NCBI RefSeq assembly: GCF_964355755.1
Contig: NC_092679.1
Coordinates: 24,860,432-24,924,431, forward strand
Source of the DNA: Antedon mediterranea
Lineage: Eukaryota; Echinodermata; Crinoidea; Comatulida; Antedonidae
Reading direction: 5' to 3'
Length of the DNA stretch: 64,000 nt
The notes below the pieces were generated by a model that had not been told where the DNA came from, ran no database searches, and saw only the letters and a program-made list of their open reading frames with translations. Position numbers and translations under genes: made by a program. Shown piece after piece: positions 45,720 through 56,900 of the stretch; within the stretch, counting starts at the first letter, position 1; every line of letters starts with the position of its first letter.

Positions 45720-47331
45720 TTAACAAAACACATTTCAACATTCTCATTATTTCAATTCCATTGTCATTGTTTCATTTCTATTCATTTGTCATTGATTAGG
45801 CTAGAATCTTTTCTGATGTTGAGCATTTTATTTTCCATTGAGTATTAATGGGTTATTTCAAAGTTCAATGACAATGTTTTTTAACATTTATATAAAAAGT
45901 GCCAGATTATTTGCATTGATTTAAATGTTATGATTGTTGGTATCTGCTACTTGTACTTCTGGTATATAAACAATTACAGTATGTATGTGATTTCACTGTG
46001 TAGGCATTTATCAATTGTTTAGTATTAAAATATTATTTACATTAGTATGTGATCAGAAACTTTGTTTGTGTGAGCAAAAAAAATAATGAAGATTTTTATT
46101 TAAAATGTAAAACACAAAGTCTCTGAATCAATTCTAGTCATACCAATCTGTTATATATAAAATGTTCTCCAGTTTTATATACAGTAGTCCCCAGGTCACG
46201 AAAGATGATCTTCTACCCACAGTCTATGGAATCTTAAGCTAAGGGCAAAAACAAGTACATTCACCTCAAATGACTTATTATAATATATTACAAAGAAAAC
46301 ATAAATAATATCAGTTTTGTCAGACTAGAAGCGTAGTATGGGAATTTTTCATGTCGGTTGAACACTAAAATATATAATTTTGGAAATGTAATTTACTTTT
46401 TAGAATTATTCATGAGACTGCTATCCATAATTGATGGATTGCAGCATATATATTTATTTGTATTAAAACGACTCACAAAATCTAAATGAATATTTCTATA
46501 AATGATAATGTCTCGGAAATGTATCAACTACTCTATTGTAAAATCAACAATTTTAATATATTTAACCTTTTTGTACAACCTAGGTATTTTAAGTTGATCA
46601 GTTTTAGAATTTTTAATTTTGATAATCAAATATGCGATTCTAGCGAACTTATTGGTAAACTACTTCAGGCCGTAAGGGCCGTTTTATGGTTCAGAATCAG
46701 GCAAAAACAAAAACCTTATTTTGTCCACAAAACAAGTGGGAATAATGTCTTATAGCAACATGCATTGTTAATACTGTATTTTGTTGCATGTGGTTTATTC
46801 AATATGAAATGTCGAATGATAACATATTTTTTTGTAAGTACAGTATTTAAATTATTTGACGGCGCTTAATGCTTGTTTTCATAGACATTCACATTGAACG
46901 CAACTCGACGCAAATCAAAAGCCATTGCTCAACTAGTAGTCCAATACTCATTGCTAACAAGGTTGCTACGGCCCTGTACTACTAGTACTCATTGTTGATG
47001 GAATAGGTATAACAACTTGTCTTATTCTCACTAATGTTAGCTTTGAAATCTTTTATATCCATAACATGCAGCTTGTCTCCAGGCAGATTCTTTTCACAGG
47101 ACTGTTTTCTCAAATGCTGTTTGTTGTTTTGTTAACATCTTTCAGCCAGTCAAGAACTGTCTTCCCTGGGTATATAAATACTGCTTTTATAAATAAAAAC
47201 ACAAACTATCAGAATAATGCTCCAAAAATGTTTGAAATAAAGGAAAATGGCCTACTTTATTCAAAAACTAGGTCAACATCTGTTGTCTTATAATATCAAC
47301 TATTATATGCTACTTTTGTATCTATAAAGAT
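45720..47331. other. Intron or intergenic; one small open frame with signal-peptide-like start
   Basis: At 47066-47293 a 75-codon plus frame starts 'MQLVSRQILFTGLFSQMLFV', a hydrophobic N-terminus like a signal peptide. It continues without cysteines or dibasic sites to a TAA. No TATA box, splice partner or homologue is evident. I treat it as a chance frame unless expressed. The rest is AT-rich and featureless. Confidence 0.25.
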
Positions 47332-47335
47332 TTAA

Positions 47336-47800
47336 AGCCACATCCCCTACGTTTTTTTTATCTAATTTAAGGTGAATGGTCATAAACGGCATTTTATGAA
47401 AATTCAAATACTGTATGAGCTTATTGCGATAATATTTTTTGCCTTTAAATTGTAAAAATGTGAAATATAAGTCAATTTTAATAATTAAAGCAGCCCGCTA
47501 TAAATACATGTGAATTGATAGTTTTGTTTTGCTTCTGTGATGCACCCACTTTTGATCGATCACGAAAGCAAAACAAATAGAAGAACCGTAACTTTTCAAT
47601 TTTTATTAACATAAAAAGAAAGATAATGCAGCAATGCCAGACTAGGCCTGTACTGTAGCTAGCGCACGATGTTCATACGATGTTTAAATACCAGCTAGGC
47701 CTACAAAACTAAGTCTAGCCAGGCTAGGCCTAAGATTGTCCATGATATGACATTCGACGCAAGCTATTTGGGTAGTGCATTGTTTTTCGCTTTTTATCGT
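47336..47800. mobile_element. MITE family E, copy 2 (right end lost)
   Basis: TTAA (47332-47335) is followed by AGCCACATCCCCTACG, a diverged form of the copy-1 terminus. The internal block order matches 29343-29900. The far TIR is missing, and the sequence runs into a Penelope-like segment at 47885. Confidence 0.7.
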
Positions 47801-47884
47801 AATTAACTCAAAAGGAAGATTTACTGAGCTAGAAGCTGACTCGACCCATGTTGCAATGTAAAAGAAATTATCTACAAACAATTG

Positions 47885-47933
47885 TATATATATCTCACCG
47901 GGCGGTTTAGAATTAATGTTCTTTGCCTGTTGT

Positions 47934-47967
<34 letters not shown>

Positions 47968-48150
47968 CCAAAGGCAAATTACTGAAAAAAATGACAATGC
48001 TGTGGGTATCAGTGGCTGGATCTCAATGGAGATACAAAAATAAAAAGCGAAAAGCTAAATCAAAACGATAAAGTAAACAGCCAGAAAAGTTAGCAGAGCT
48101 TTCGGGCAACACTAGCCCTTCATCAGTGCAAGTGCTCTCTAATTTAGGCT
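47885..48150 (-). mobile_element. Penelope-like dispersed repeat D, copy 2
   Basis: The order is 'tatctcaccgggcggttta', a 28-bp (TA)n run, 'aaatccaaaggcaaattac', 'gctgtgggtatcagtggctg', 'aaagcgaaaagctaaatcaa', 'cagccagaaaagttagcag', then a hairpin segment. It matches copy 1 (14592) almost base for base through 'agctaaatcaa'. Orientation is set by the ribozyme-like core on the minus strand. No coding region is attached. Confidence 0.6.
48088..48126 (-). ncRNA. Hammerhead-ribozyme-like core
   Basis: On the minus strand CTGATGA (48120-48126) is followed by a GGGC...GCCC stem-loop, GAAA (48100-48103) and then AGC-tct-GCT. This is the order CUGANGA, stem II, GAAA, stem III of hammerhead ribozymes, which are known in Penelope-like retroelements. 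Two faults weaken it: an extra A lies between CTGATGA and the stem, and no flanking stem I is obvious. Copy 3 (50755-50956) has a damaged version with GAAG. It is a candidate only. Confidence 0.3.
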
Positions 48151-50754
48151 AATTTAGTTTAGTAGAAGTTTTTAGTGAATCCAAATATAATCCCACCAAT
48201 TCGTATCCAGTCCCCCTGTTTTAAATAGAAACAAAAGCAGTAAAAATAATATATTCATTCTGTTTTGCTGAAAAAGTGATTTTTTTAAATAGTTTTTTTG
48301 TGTTTTCACTTTTGTTTACGCCTATATAACTATCAGATCAAATGATCTCCATAAATAAAATATATTCCTGTAACAGTATGAATGATATAGTATTCAAATT
48401 CACCATATTTTTTGTTGATGTAAAGAGTCGTCGCCTTGCTGCCTACTCTACTTTGAAGAGTTTTAGCTTGTTGTAATAATTTAGCCTAGCTCATAAATTA
48501 TACGGCGACACCATATAAAAATCCATGCATGTTTATTATACAGTTACCATACTATTACTAGAGACTTCAGTGCAGTTTTACAAAATGCAATTTTGTTTAC
48601 AATTATTTGTTCCTATTTTGATTTGGTGTAGAAGAAAATTAAAAAGCTATTTGCAAAAGAAATTTGAAATTGAAATTTTGTCATAAAACGTTTTGTTTTA
48701 AAGTTATATTTTAAAAATAACATATGTGATGTTAATTTATTATTCTATTGTCTACAGCTATATTTTTTTATACCAAGTTGACCATAAAATGAAACTGATT
48801 AAGAGCCTGTTCACATGCTGTATAATGTAGGCTATTGCATTAGTTGGTATAAATTTAGATATAAATTTTAAATAATTTGTATACAGTATGGTATTACAGA
48901 TAAGCAACAAATATAGTTAATAATTGTTTTTATCTCTCAGAAATTACTTAAAGATAAAAACTAATAAACTGTAAAGGATATGCCTGTAGTTAAACACTAC
49001 ATTCAATTAATAATGTATAAACTGTAGCTTTTATGTTGAGATTCAACTAAAGAGTAGTCTAAAGTATTTACAAAGAAATGACAGTGAAATGTTTGGCCGT
49101 GAGGACAAACAGTTGAGTCAGGTTAACGGTAGGGGATCGGTATAATTGAGGTACGTAGTTGATGGCATTACGTGCCTATCTGTGGAAAGCAGTGTGCCCT
49201 AAGGTAGGAAGGGAGAGATAGGAGCTTCCAGCAGCTTTGCAAACACACAACTCAAGCTAATGTGTAAAACGATGTCTGTGAGATAAATTCCACACTAAAA
49301 TGTTATCTGCGATTTCCATACTCTGGGGAATTTTGAGACAACCTTAAGATCTATTATCATTCTATTTTAGACTAGATATAAAAATATTTGTTTGTATATT
49401 TCTATTATATTATGTTTTATTGAACTAATTAAATATTTATTTTAGTTAGTATATATTTATCACTTACATAAATAGCATAATATGTAGTATAATTTTTTTT
49501 CAATCAAACAATACAACTGTATTTATTTATATGCATATACAGTAACTAAATGTGTTATATGTTGATGTTGATCAAATAAATAATTGATAAACATATGAGA
49601 TTAGCCTTCATGGTAATTATAACTTTCAAATTAATCATTTATTTTGTCTTTTGTTTTTGTTTTTTTTTTCGTATTGTTTTTTCCCCTGATGTATTTAATC
49701 ACTTTAGTATAAAATTGCTATTAAAATATATGCATTAAACAAAGTTAGGGTGAAAATGTATTGCTGCTGCTGCTATATTAGTATTACAGCTTGTTAGTCA
49801 TACAGCACACCAAGAATGGTTTTTATACTGATTAGGAAGATATTGTTTGAAGATTGCCGACTATTGTGATTAAAGATGATATTAACAGACAGACACTTTA
49901 CAGATAAACTGGCACAATGCCACCCAATACCTTACCTTCTGCGCCTTCCAAATCCAGTCAACTCTGTTCGTGCAATCAATATTTCTTTATTATGGAATGG
50001 GAACAAAATATTTTAATTTTGTTGCTGATAATTGGTAAACTATTTAATATAATGTTAATAATGTATAATACGGAATGAGAGATTATTGTGTGGATCTGTG
50101 GTATTAGAAATTTAGCAAAAGAAGCTAGATAAATGAGACCATGTGTTTTGTGTGTGAAATTGTCTTCAGGCTGTATATCATTAACTAAGCAACTGTAGTT
50201 GTTTGTTGCTTAATAATCCATTGAAGCTATTCCATATTTTAAAATAGCTCAGTTCTTTGTGTATTCACAAATGATTTAATTATAAAATAATATAAATATA
50301 ATAATGTGAACATTAGTTTATAGAGTAATTTGTGGTTTTGATAAAACTAAACCCATTCATTAATTATTTATTATTTAATACACTGAAAGATAGAGACAAT
50401 ATCAATTTGATATCTGTTGCATTTGTGTATATCGAGGACTACAGTAGTGTAATGTATTTCAACCAAATTTGAACAAAATCATGATCATAAAACATTTGTA
50501 CAAATGGTCACTGCCAGACATGTGCGTATCTAACGCCTTCGATGTATGGCGCAGGTACCTACACTACGTGTGGCATTGAAGTATAAAGAATATTTTTTTA
50601 AGTCCGCCCACCGATACTATCAATTTTAAGTTCAAGTTGGAAATCAATTATTTAAACATTTTATTTGTTTGTTGATGACGTCATCAATGTCACAACCTAT
50701 TTGTTTGTTGATTCGTAAACTTGAACATTCGTAAAATACATGTTTTACTGTACT
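48151..50754. other. No gene recognised
   Basis: AT-rich sequence. A less AT-rich patch at about 49080-49260 has no convincing frame. A minus-strand AAG|GTAAGG donor-like site near 49940 lacks a partner exon. Nothing else stands out. Confidence 0.45.
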
Positions 50755-50960
50755 CAAATTTATATATATATATATATGGTAATTTACTAGCGTCTTTATC
50801 ATTTATTTATATATATATAAATATATCACCCGGCGGTTTGGAATTTATTTCTATGCCTGTTGTGTTTATATAAAGCTAAATCAAAACGATAAAGTAAAAC
50901 AGCCAGAAAAGTTAGCAGAGCCTTCAGGAAACACTAGCTCTTCATCAGTGCAAGTGAAGA
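50755..50960 (-). mobile_element. Penelope-like dispersed repeat D, copy 3 (internally deleted)
   Basis: (TA)n runs and 'atatatcacccggcggtttg' are followed directly by 'aaagctaaatcaaaacgata', 'cagccagaaaagttagcag' and 'cttcatcagtgcaag'. The middle block of copies 1 and 2 is missing. The ribozyme-like core is damaged. Confidence 0.6.
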
Positions 50961-51803
50961 TACTTGTACAAGATAGATAGATATATATATATTCTAATTG
51001 ATAGAAAAGATTTATTTTCGTATGACATGAGTTCATTAGAGCGTGAAACTTATTCCTTCTGTGTCTGCGCCAAATAAGGCATGATCAAATCATTCAAATG
51101 CGGCACTCCCATTTTGGGCGCTGCATAGAATAATTATAGATGGCACGTTCGTGTACACTACAGGTTGATTTTTTAAAGCAGATCATCAGACAGCCTTGCT
51201 GCATGCTGTAAAATACTCTCATTTAACAAGAATCAACGGCACATGCATGCAAAAATTTGCGAAAAAATGTATTTTTTTTGTAAATTGATACATTGCACAT
51301 TGTCACTATTTTGATTAAACTTCACATTTTTTAAAGTGGTAAAACAATGCCATCGCATAAATTGTTTGGGTTGCTTTACTGCCTTGCACCTTGGATTACC
51401 TTTTTCTGAAGAATTGTAAACTTATCACTTTAACTGCCAAACACGAAGATCTTTGTGTTTGGAAACACAACGCTTGACTGCCAAACACGAAGATCTTCGT
51501 GTTTCGCGTTTTTTTACGAAATGCGGTAGATAGGTTAATTATTGGTATATACTATAAATATGGACACTATATTCGGTCTGGACCGTCAATATTTTACTAT
51601 TTGAAAGTAACTAATTTGGTTACGAACAACTGTCAAAATGGTACCTGTCGAAATAACATACACCGCGCATCACAGTAGCGCGTAGAGCGATGGCTTGGCG
51701 CATTGTGTATCGGTCGCGCGCTAGCTATGCCGCCGAAGCATTACAAAGGTTTTTGTGGATTGGCATGTTTCTTTGTTATCTGAATAAAAAATAATGGAGT
51801 CAT

Positions 51804-53140
51804 TTACCTCCGCCAAGGAGGTATATGTAATCGGTAGTGTGTGTTTGTTACTTGGCCAAATTGAAAATTGGCCAAGTATGTTGATCTGTTTGGTTTGTGT
51901 GTTTGTTTGTTTCTAGCGCTCACAGTTTTCACAGCTCACAGATTCGAATGACTCCAAATTACTACCATACATGTCACCTGGTGCAAGGACGACACCGCCC
52001 AATTTTGGTAAACATCCGGACCACGGTTCCAATTCTGGACCACTTTTAAAAATGATTTTCAGACCTGCTAGTGTTAAAAGGTAGGACAGAATTATCAAAA
52101 GCCGGTGAGCAGTCTTAAATTAACAAGTAAACTTAAATTGCATTTTCTTGAGAACTACTTGTCCAAAAAACTTCATTTTTGTACAAGAGGCAAGAATTAT
52201 AATTTTTGATTTGTAATTTAAAAACATAAATTGATTTAATATACAGGTTTTTTGATGCGAATAGTTTAAAAAACATAATTCTTTTCAAATTCACCCGTGT
52301 GTTTGTCGCGTTGCTGTTCTATTGTTAGTCGACTGAAGCTATTGTTAGTTGAAAGGCTGGTTACATAACCTTTACACCAAACTCGTATACACATGATTGT
52401 AGTGAAATTAGCCTAAATCACACAGCATAAGACACACACTTTTGGCGAAAATCGTGTCATGGTTAGGAGGCCAATTTTGATTTGGCCAAGTATCGCGCTA
52501 TGCGCGAAGGCTAGTTTGTATGTTTGTTAGCAGGATTACTCAAAAAGTAATTACAAGATCTTTACCGAAATGAATATACAGATAGATATGTGGTCAAGGA
52601 CCATTCCATTAAATTTTGGGACCATTTGGGACCATGGTCCCAATTCTGGACCACTTTTTAATATACTTTTCAGACCTGCTAGTGTTAAAAGATAGGACAT
52701 AATTTTTCAAAAGCCGGCGAGCAGTCTTAAAGTAACAAGTGAACTGAAATTGCATTTTCTCGAGAACTACTTGTCCAAAAAACTTAATTTTTCTACAAGA
52801 GGCAAAAGTTATAATTTGTGATTTGTAATTTTAAAACATAATTTGATTTAATGTGCACGTTTTTTTATGCGAGTAGTTTAAAAAACCTATTTCTTTTCAA
52901 ATTCACTCGTTTGATTTTCGCGTTGCTGTTCTATTGTTAGTCAACTGAAGCTATTGTTAATTGAAAGGCTTGTTACATAACCATTACACCAAACTCGCAT
53001 ACACATGCTTGTAGTGAAATTAGCCTAAATCACAAACAGCATTAAGACACACAAATATATATTTTTTTTTTACCGGAGAAATCTTATGTAAGAGAATTTT
53101 ACAGTAGGCGGAGGTATGCACTCTCGGAGTGGCTTTCTAG
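51804..53140 (+). mobile_element. Helitron family A, copy 2, itself split
   Basis: The 5' hairpin ACCTCCgccaaGGAGGT lies at 51806-51822. The 3' end has the hairpin CACTC-tcg-GAGTG followed by 'gctttCTAG' (CTAG at 53137-53140). The left piece (51804-51849) and right piece (52515-53140) join to give a 0.67 kb element collinear with the copies at 15584 and 60229. Confidence 0.85.
51850..52514 (+). mobile_element. Helitron family B, inserted in family A
   Basis: The 5' hairpin ACTTGGCCAA...TTGGCCAAGT lies at 51850-51877. The 3' hairpin TCGCGctatgCGCGA at 52493-52507 is followed by 'aggCTAG' (52511-52514). The insertion lies between two T's of the host's tttg run, as expected for Helitrons. The core (about 52010-52440) closely resembles the core of family A ('cagacctgctagtgttaaaa', 'aaaagccggtgagcagtctt'), while both termini differ. 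Confidence 0.82.
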
Positions 53141-54212
53141 TTTTCAATATGAAGTCTTCAATTTTATTATTGTAGGCCTATGTATACCATAATTGTTTTG
53201 GTGTTTCACTGTAGTGTAAGTGACCGAGTTTCACGCAACAAACTTGTTTAGAAATGGTATGGATATTATCATCAGTTTACTAGCTAGGCTAGTAGTACTA
53301 GGCTAGCCTAGGCCTTATAGTCGTAAAACGGTTGCGGACCAACTTTAGGCCTGTTTAACTAGGCCTGGTGTCTTTACAATGTGGATTTTGGCGAAACATT
53401 GATGTAAGATTTATGATTTATAAAATGTAATACATTTTTCGATAGTGATAACTTATTTTTATAGGCCTATCGGTGCCGTGTAAGTAACTTTTTCGTTGTT
53501 TGTTGATCTCACCGGGCAATATCTTCATATTGTGATGTCTTGCACAAAATCGCGAATATCTCAACTTTCTTGCGCGAAAATACAAAAAACTCAAAAAGTG
53601 GGTTACTTTTATTTTACTATTACGATTTACATATTGCGATTTGAAATTGTTCTTGGTACCATTGTAATGCTCAAATCTTTATGATTTTTTTAGTCTAAAT
53701 TACATATAAATCAGATCACATACATAGTTTCAATCAGCTTTAATAAAAACATCGAATTGGGCTAAAAACGCTGGCGGTGGCAGTTTCTAACTTGAAAAAC
53801 CTCTGGCAGTCAAAGTGTTAAAAGTTCTGACATTCCAACCCTACCAAATTTTCATCCAATCTCCCGAAAATTAACACAATTTTGGTTTAAATTAAAAACA
53901 TTTTTCAAACCAATGTTTACTGTCTGAATTCTGTTTTATGAAGTTATTTTTGTATTTAAATAATTATTCTGATTAGTTTCTATAGTGTTATGCACCTCGG
54001 GTAAACATTGAAATTGTGATTGTACCAGGTTTTTTGCAAGTTTGAAATGTGTAAAATCAAAAAACACATCAAATCTGTTAAAGATTAGTCAAATTTGTTG
54101 ACGATAAGTAAACAATAAAAACTTGGAACTTGTGCATGTTCATAGTTTTATACTTGTTTATGCTGTTCACATTTACTTACCAGCTTGGCTTTTATAATCT
54201 GCTTTGTTGCAG
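53141..54212. other. Remainder of piggyBac-like element, then no feature
   Basis: 53141-53817 is the right part of the piggyBac-like element. 53822-54212 is AT-rich sequence ending in a good acceptor (T-rich run, then ttgcag at 54207-54212). Confidence 0.5.
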
Positions 54213-54345
54213 AGCAATTTTTGTACCTTTACTTTCTGTAATTAAGGAGTTAGAAAGGACATCCACCTCTTTAGCCAAGTGCCATGAATATCAAAGGAAA
54301 ATATCTAGTGAGACAATTGTTTTACTGACTACTCTGAAAGATTGA
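54213..54345 (+). CDS. Candidate terminal host exon (unknown protein)
   Basis: After the acceptor 'tgctttgttgcag' the frame reads 'AIFVPLLSVIKELERTSTSL', 'AKCHEYQRKISSETIVLL' and 'TTLKD', stopping at TGA 54343-54345. The exon starts with one base of a split codon, which is in phase with the candidate exon ending at 45711. The peptide looks amphipathic, perhaps a coiled coil. A polyadenylation-like AATAAA is found about 230 bp downstream ('taataataaatattc'). I do not recognise the protein, and further exons may lie between. Confidence 0.35.
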
Positions 54346-55013
54346 TTATTTTTTCTGCAGTCAAGTTCATCTGACCTAGGCCTTAAAGCTCTTAAGAGCT
54401 CCCATTGGAGAGCCCTGTGGAATACAAATATGCAGAACTTGTGAGAGGGCCTAGGAATTTTGTTTGTTATCTGGGTTATATGATGTATAACAAAGATTTA
54501 AAGAAAAAGTAGGAACAGCTTTGACTAAACATTAAAATGTAACCTTTCCCACTGACAAAGGTGTGACTAATAATAAATATTCTTTGTTTATTTGGCTGTT
54601 TGAAAGTAGGTTAGCCATTAAACGTGTTGGAAGGTGCTGGAGCATGATATTACTGGTAGTCAGACCACATGGGTTGTTCACTTTTATTATTTGTTATACA
54701 TGTCAACATTTTATTTCACTATACAGTAGATAGTAGTATTCCTGTAATTTCCAATTCCAGTATAATTTTTGGTTTGTAGCACCTTTGCAGCTTTTTAAAT
54801 TAATTAACATAATCAATTTAATAGTCTTAACAAAAATTAGTTTTTTACACAACACTTGATTTTCTGATTTGTCATTATTTTAATCGTCAATAAACATGTG
54901 CTTTGATGACTGTGGTTTAATTCCATCAGCAACCATATTATAGTATACTGTCTTCTGTAATCATTCGGCCAATAGTTTGATACACTAGCAAAGTAACTAG
55001 TACTATACACTTA

Positions 55014-55863
55014 GGGTATGTTCAGACTCACGGAGTTACGGTGGAGTTATGTACGCGGCGTACATATTTTTGTGTCTGAACCATGCCGCGGATTAGCGTT
55101 AGGGAGCTGTTACTCCGCGCCAGTGGCGTTAATAACTCCAGCGGGAGAGGGTAGATTTCATAAGGCTAATCCATTGATGCATCAGTGATTTCAACCTCCG
55201 GTCAACGTCAGCCAATGAAAAGACACGACCGCAATTAGCAGCAGTCTATTCGCGCGGTTTTTTTAAATAGCAAAACAATATATAGCCTATTCCTCGAGCT
55301 AGCCTAGATCAACAGCAACATTCGAATTAAAATGTTACATGGAAAAGTACAGAAGTGGCTGATTTGATTTCATTATGGGGCAGCCCTGAATTTATAGACA
55401 AATTAGAAATTGGAAAGCTATAGCGCCGGCAACAAGATGGCTGTTTTTAAAGAAATTGCATCTAAACTGCAAAATTCTTCCTGACGAAGTTGGCGTCGGC
55501 GACATGATTTCACAAAATTAATTAAAATCATACAAATAATGGCAAAGTCATTGTCCGTGTAATAATTATGTTCGAAATTACTATCTTCTGTAAGGATTTG
55601 CAAAAAAATCGGCAAAAAAAACATTACATTTGAAGGTAACATTGTATTATATTGCTAGGCCTAGCTAGTGTTGTAAACTTTCGTGCGTGTCACTCTCAGC
55701 TCTGTTGTTGTTATTGTGTGTATGTATCCCATCGGCCGTTTCGGTATGACGGAACTTCCGCTTTAAACGCAAGACGTTTGGAATGCTAATCGTTGTGTCT
55801 GAACACCTTGACTTTTAACGCCGTAGATAACTCCACCGTAACTCCGTGAGTCTGAACATACCC
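55014..55863. mobile_element. PIF/Harbinger-type MITE
   Basis: Perfect TIRs of 37 bp begin GGGTATGTTCAGACTCACGG, extend to about 46 bp with mismatches, and are flanked by TTA on both sides (55011-55013 and 55864-55866). GGG ends with a TTA duplication are the Harbinger signature. The body is 850 bp and non-coding. A minus-strand open frame at 55418-55642 has no domain. The identical TIRs suggest recent movement. Confidence 0.9.
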
Positions 55864-55866
55864 TTA

Positions 55867-56685
55867 ATGTTGTGCTATGAAGGAAGCTAACTAATTTTAT
55901 ATTAATCATTTTATAATTGTGATGTTAATAACATTCCTTCTTGATGACTTCTGCTTCTGTGACAAAAGAGAGCTTTGAGGTAAATTGGTTTCCTAAGCTA
56001 CAGAAATCTTTTTTAAAACTTGGGCAATAAAAATTAAAATATAGTATAGTACCGGCAACATTCGGAAAGATTTTTTAGGGAGGCAGAACGGTTCGTTCGT
56101 TTTTTGAGGGGTGGGGATTGGTTATCGGTGTGACGAAGATCAATAATTGACTTTTAATTTAAGAAATATATTGATTTAGCAAAATATATACTAGGCCTAT
56201 TGATAGTAGGGTGTCCTGAAGCGAGTTGCAACTAGAAATTACTGCTTCATTCATATCTACTATGCATAATCTTTTTGTAGATATGTCATTTTTAATGGCA
56301 CATATTAATACTGTAGCTATTTACTTACCTGATAAAACTGTAATTTGAGGAATAAAATATTCTCTCGGAAGGAAGCCCATTGTCAGAAAGTCAATGGGTT
56401 TGTGGTTTAATTTAACTGTTTATTTTGTTTTTATTATAAACTAAATCATTAATTTCTTCTGACGAAAACACTCGAATACTTAACTCGTATCCATAGTGAT
56501 TGAACAGTAAACTAGTACTAATAACTAGATAATTGAAATTAAGTAGTTAAATTTGTCTTAATTACATTTGTTGTCTTGTTTTTTATTATAATAATTATTA
56601 AGTTCAAAATATTTTCAATTATGTATATAGTTGAAACAAGAGTGAGATGCTCTTACATATAAAAAAATACTTGTTTTTCCAAGTA
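55867..56685. other. No feature recognised
   Basis: AT-rich sequence without repeats or exon-like frames. Confidence 0.5.
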
Positions 56686-56689
56686 GAGT

Positions 56690-56900
56690 GGCCAAGGGGT
56701 GAAGGCAGTGGTGCTGCAAACCATACAGTAGCTATACAATTAGCACATGATCAAGTCACTTCTCTACCATTGTTCTGGTAGTACAACAAGTCTTCTCAGA
56801 TAAAGATAAGGATGAACCCAGTTCATCTTTCGAAAGAGTAGGGAGTTACTCTGGTGTACTGGTTCATTCAGTCTATGTTGTGTACAGACATATTTGTTAG
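56690..56900 (+). mobile_element. tRNA-derived SINE, strongly diverged
   Basis: The order 'agagtggccaaggggtgaag', 'cagtggtgctgcaaacc', 'ctggtagtacaacaagtctt' and 'gttactctggtgtactgg' follows the SINE at the right window edge but with many substitutions. No 3' end is clear. Old copy. Confidence 0.55.

Larger units (their letters stand above)
51426..53817. mobile_element. piggyBac-like element carrying Helitrons
   Basis: The left end CACTTTAACTGCC is preceded by TTAT. The right end, reversed, is CACTTTGACTGCC and is followed by TTAA (53818-53821). Just inside the left end are two copies of a palindrome, near 51440-51461 and 51483-51504; the second is a perfect 22-bp inverted repeat centred on AGATCT. 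This TIR-plus-palindrome layout parallels the element at 36794. It is interrupted by Helitron A (51804-53140). Its right end recurs at 9530-9729. No transposase is encoded. Confidence 0.65.

Noticed and set aside
47066-47293. Secreted peptide gene
   Set aside because: The hydrophobic start is suggestive, but there are no cysteines, dibasic sites, splice partner or promoter signs; kept only as a low-confidence note.
49900-49980. Minus-strand exon with AAG|GTAAGG donor
   Set aside because: No acceptor or partner exon with compatible phase was found; a single donor-like site is expected by chance.
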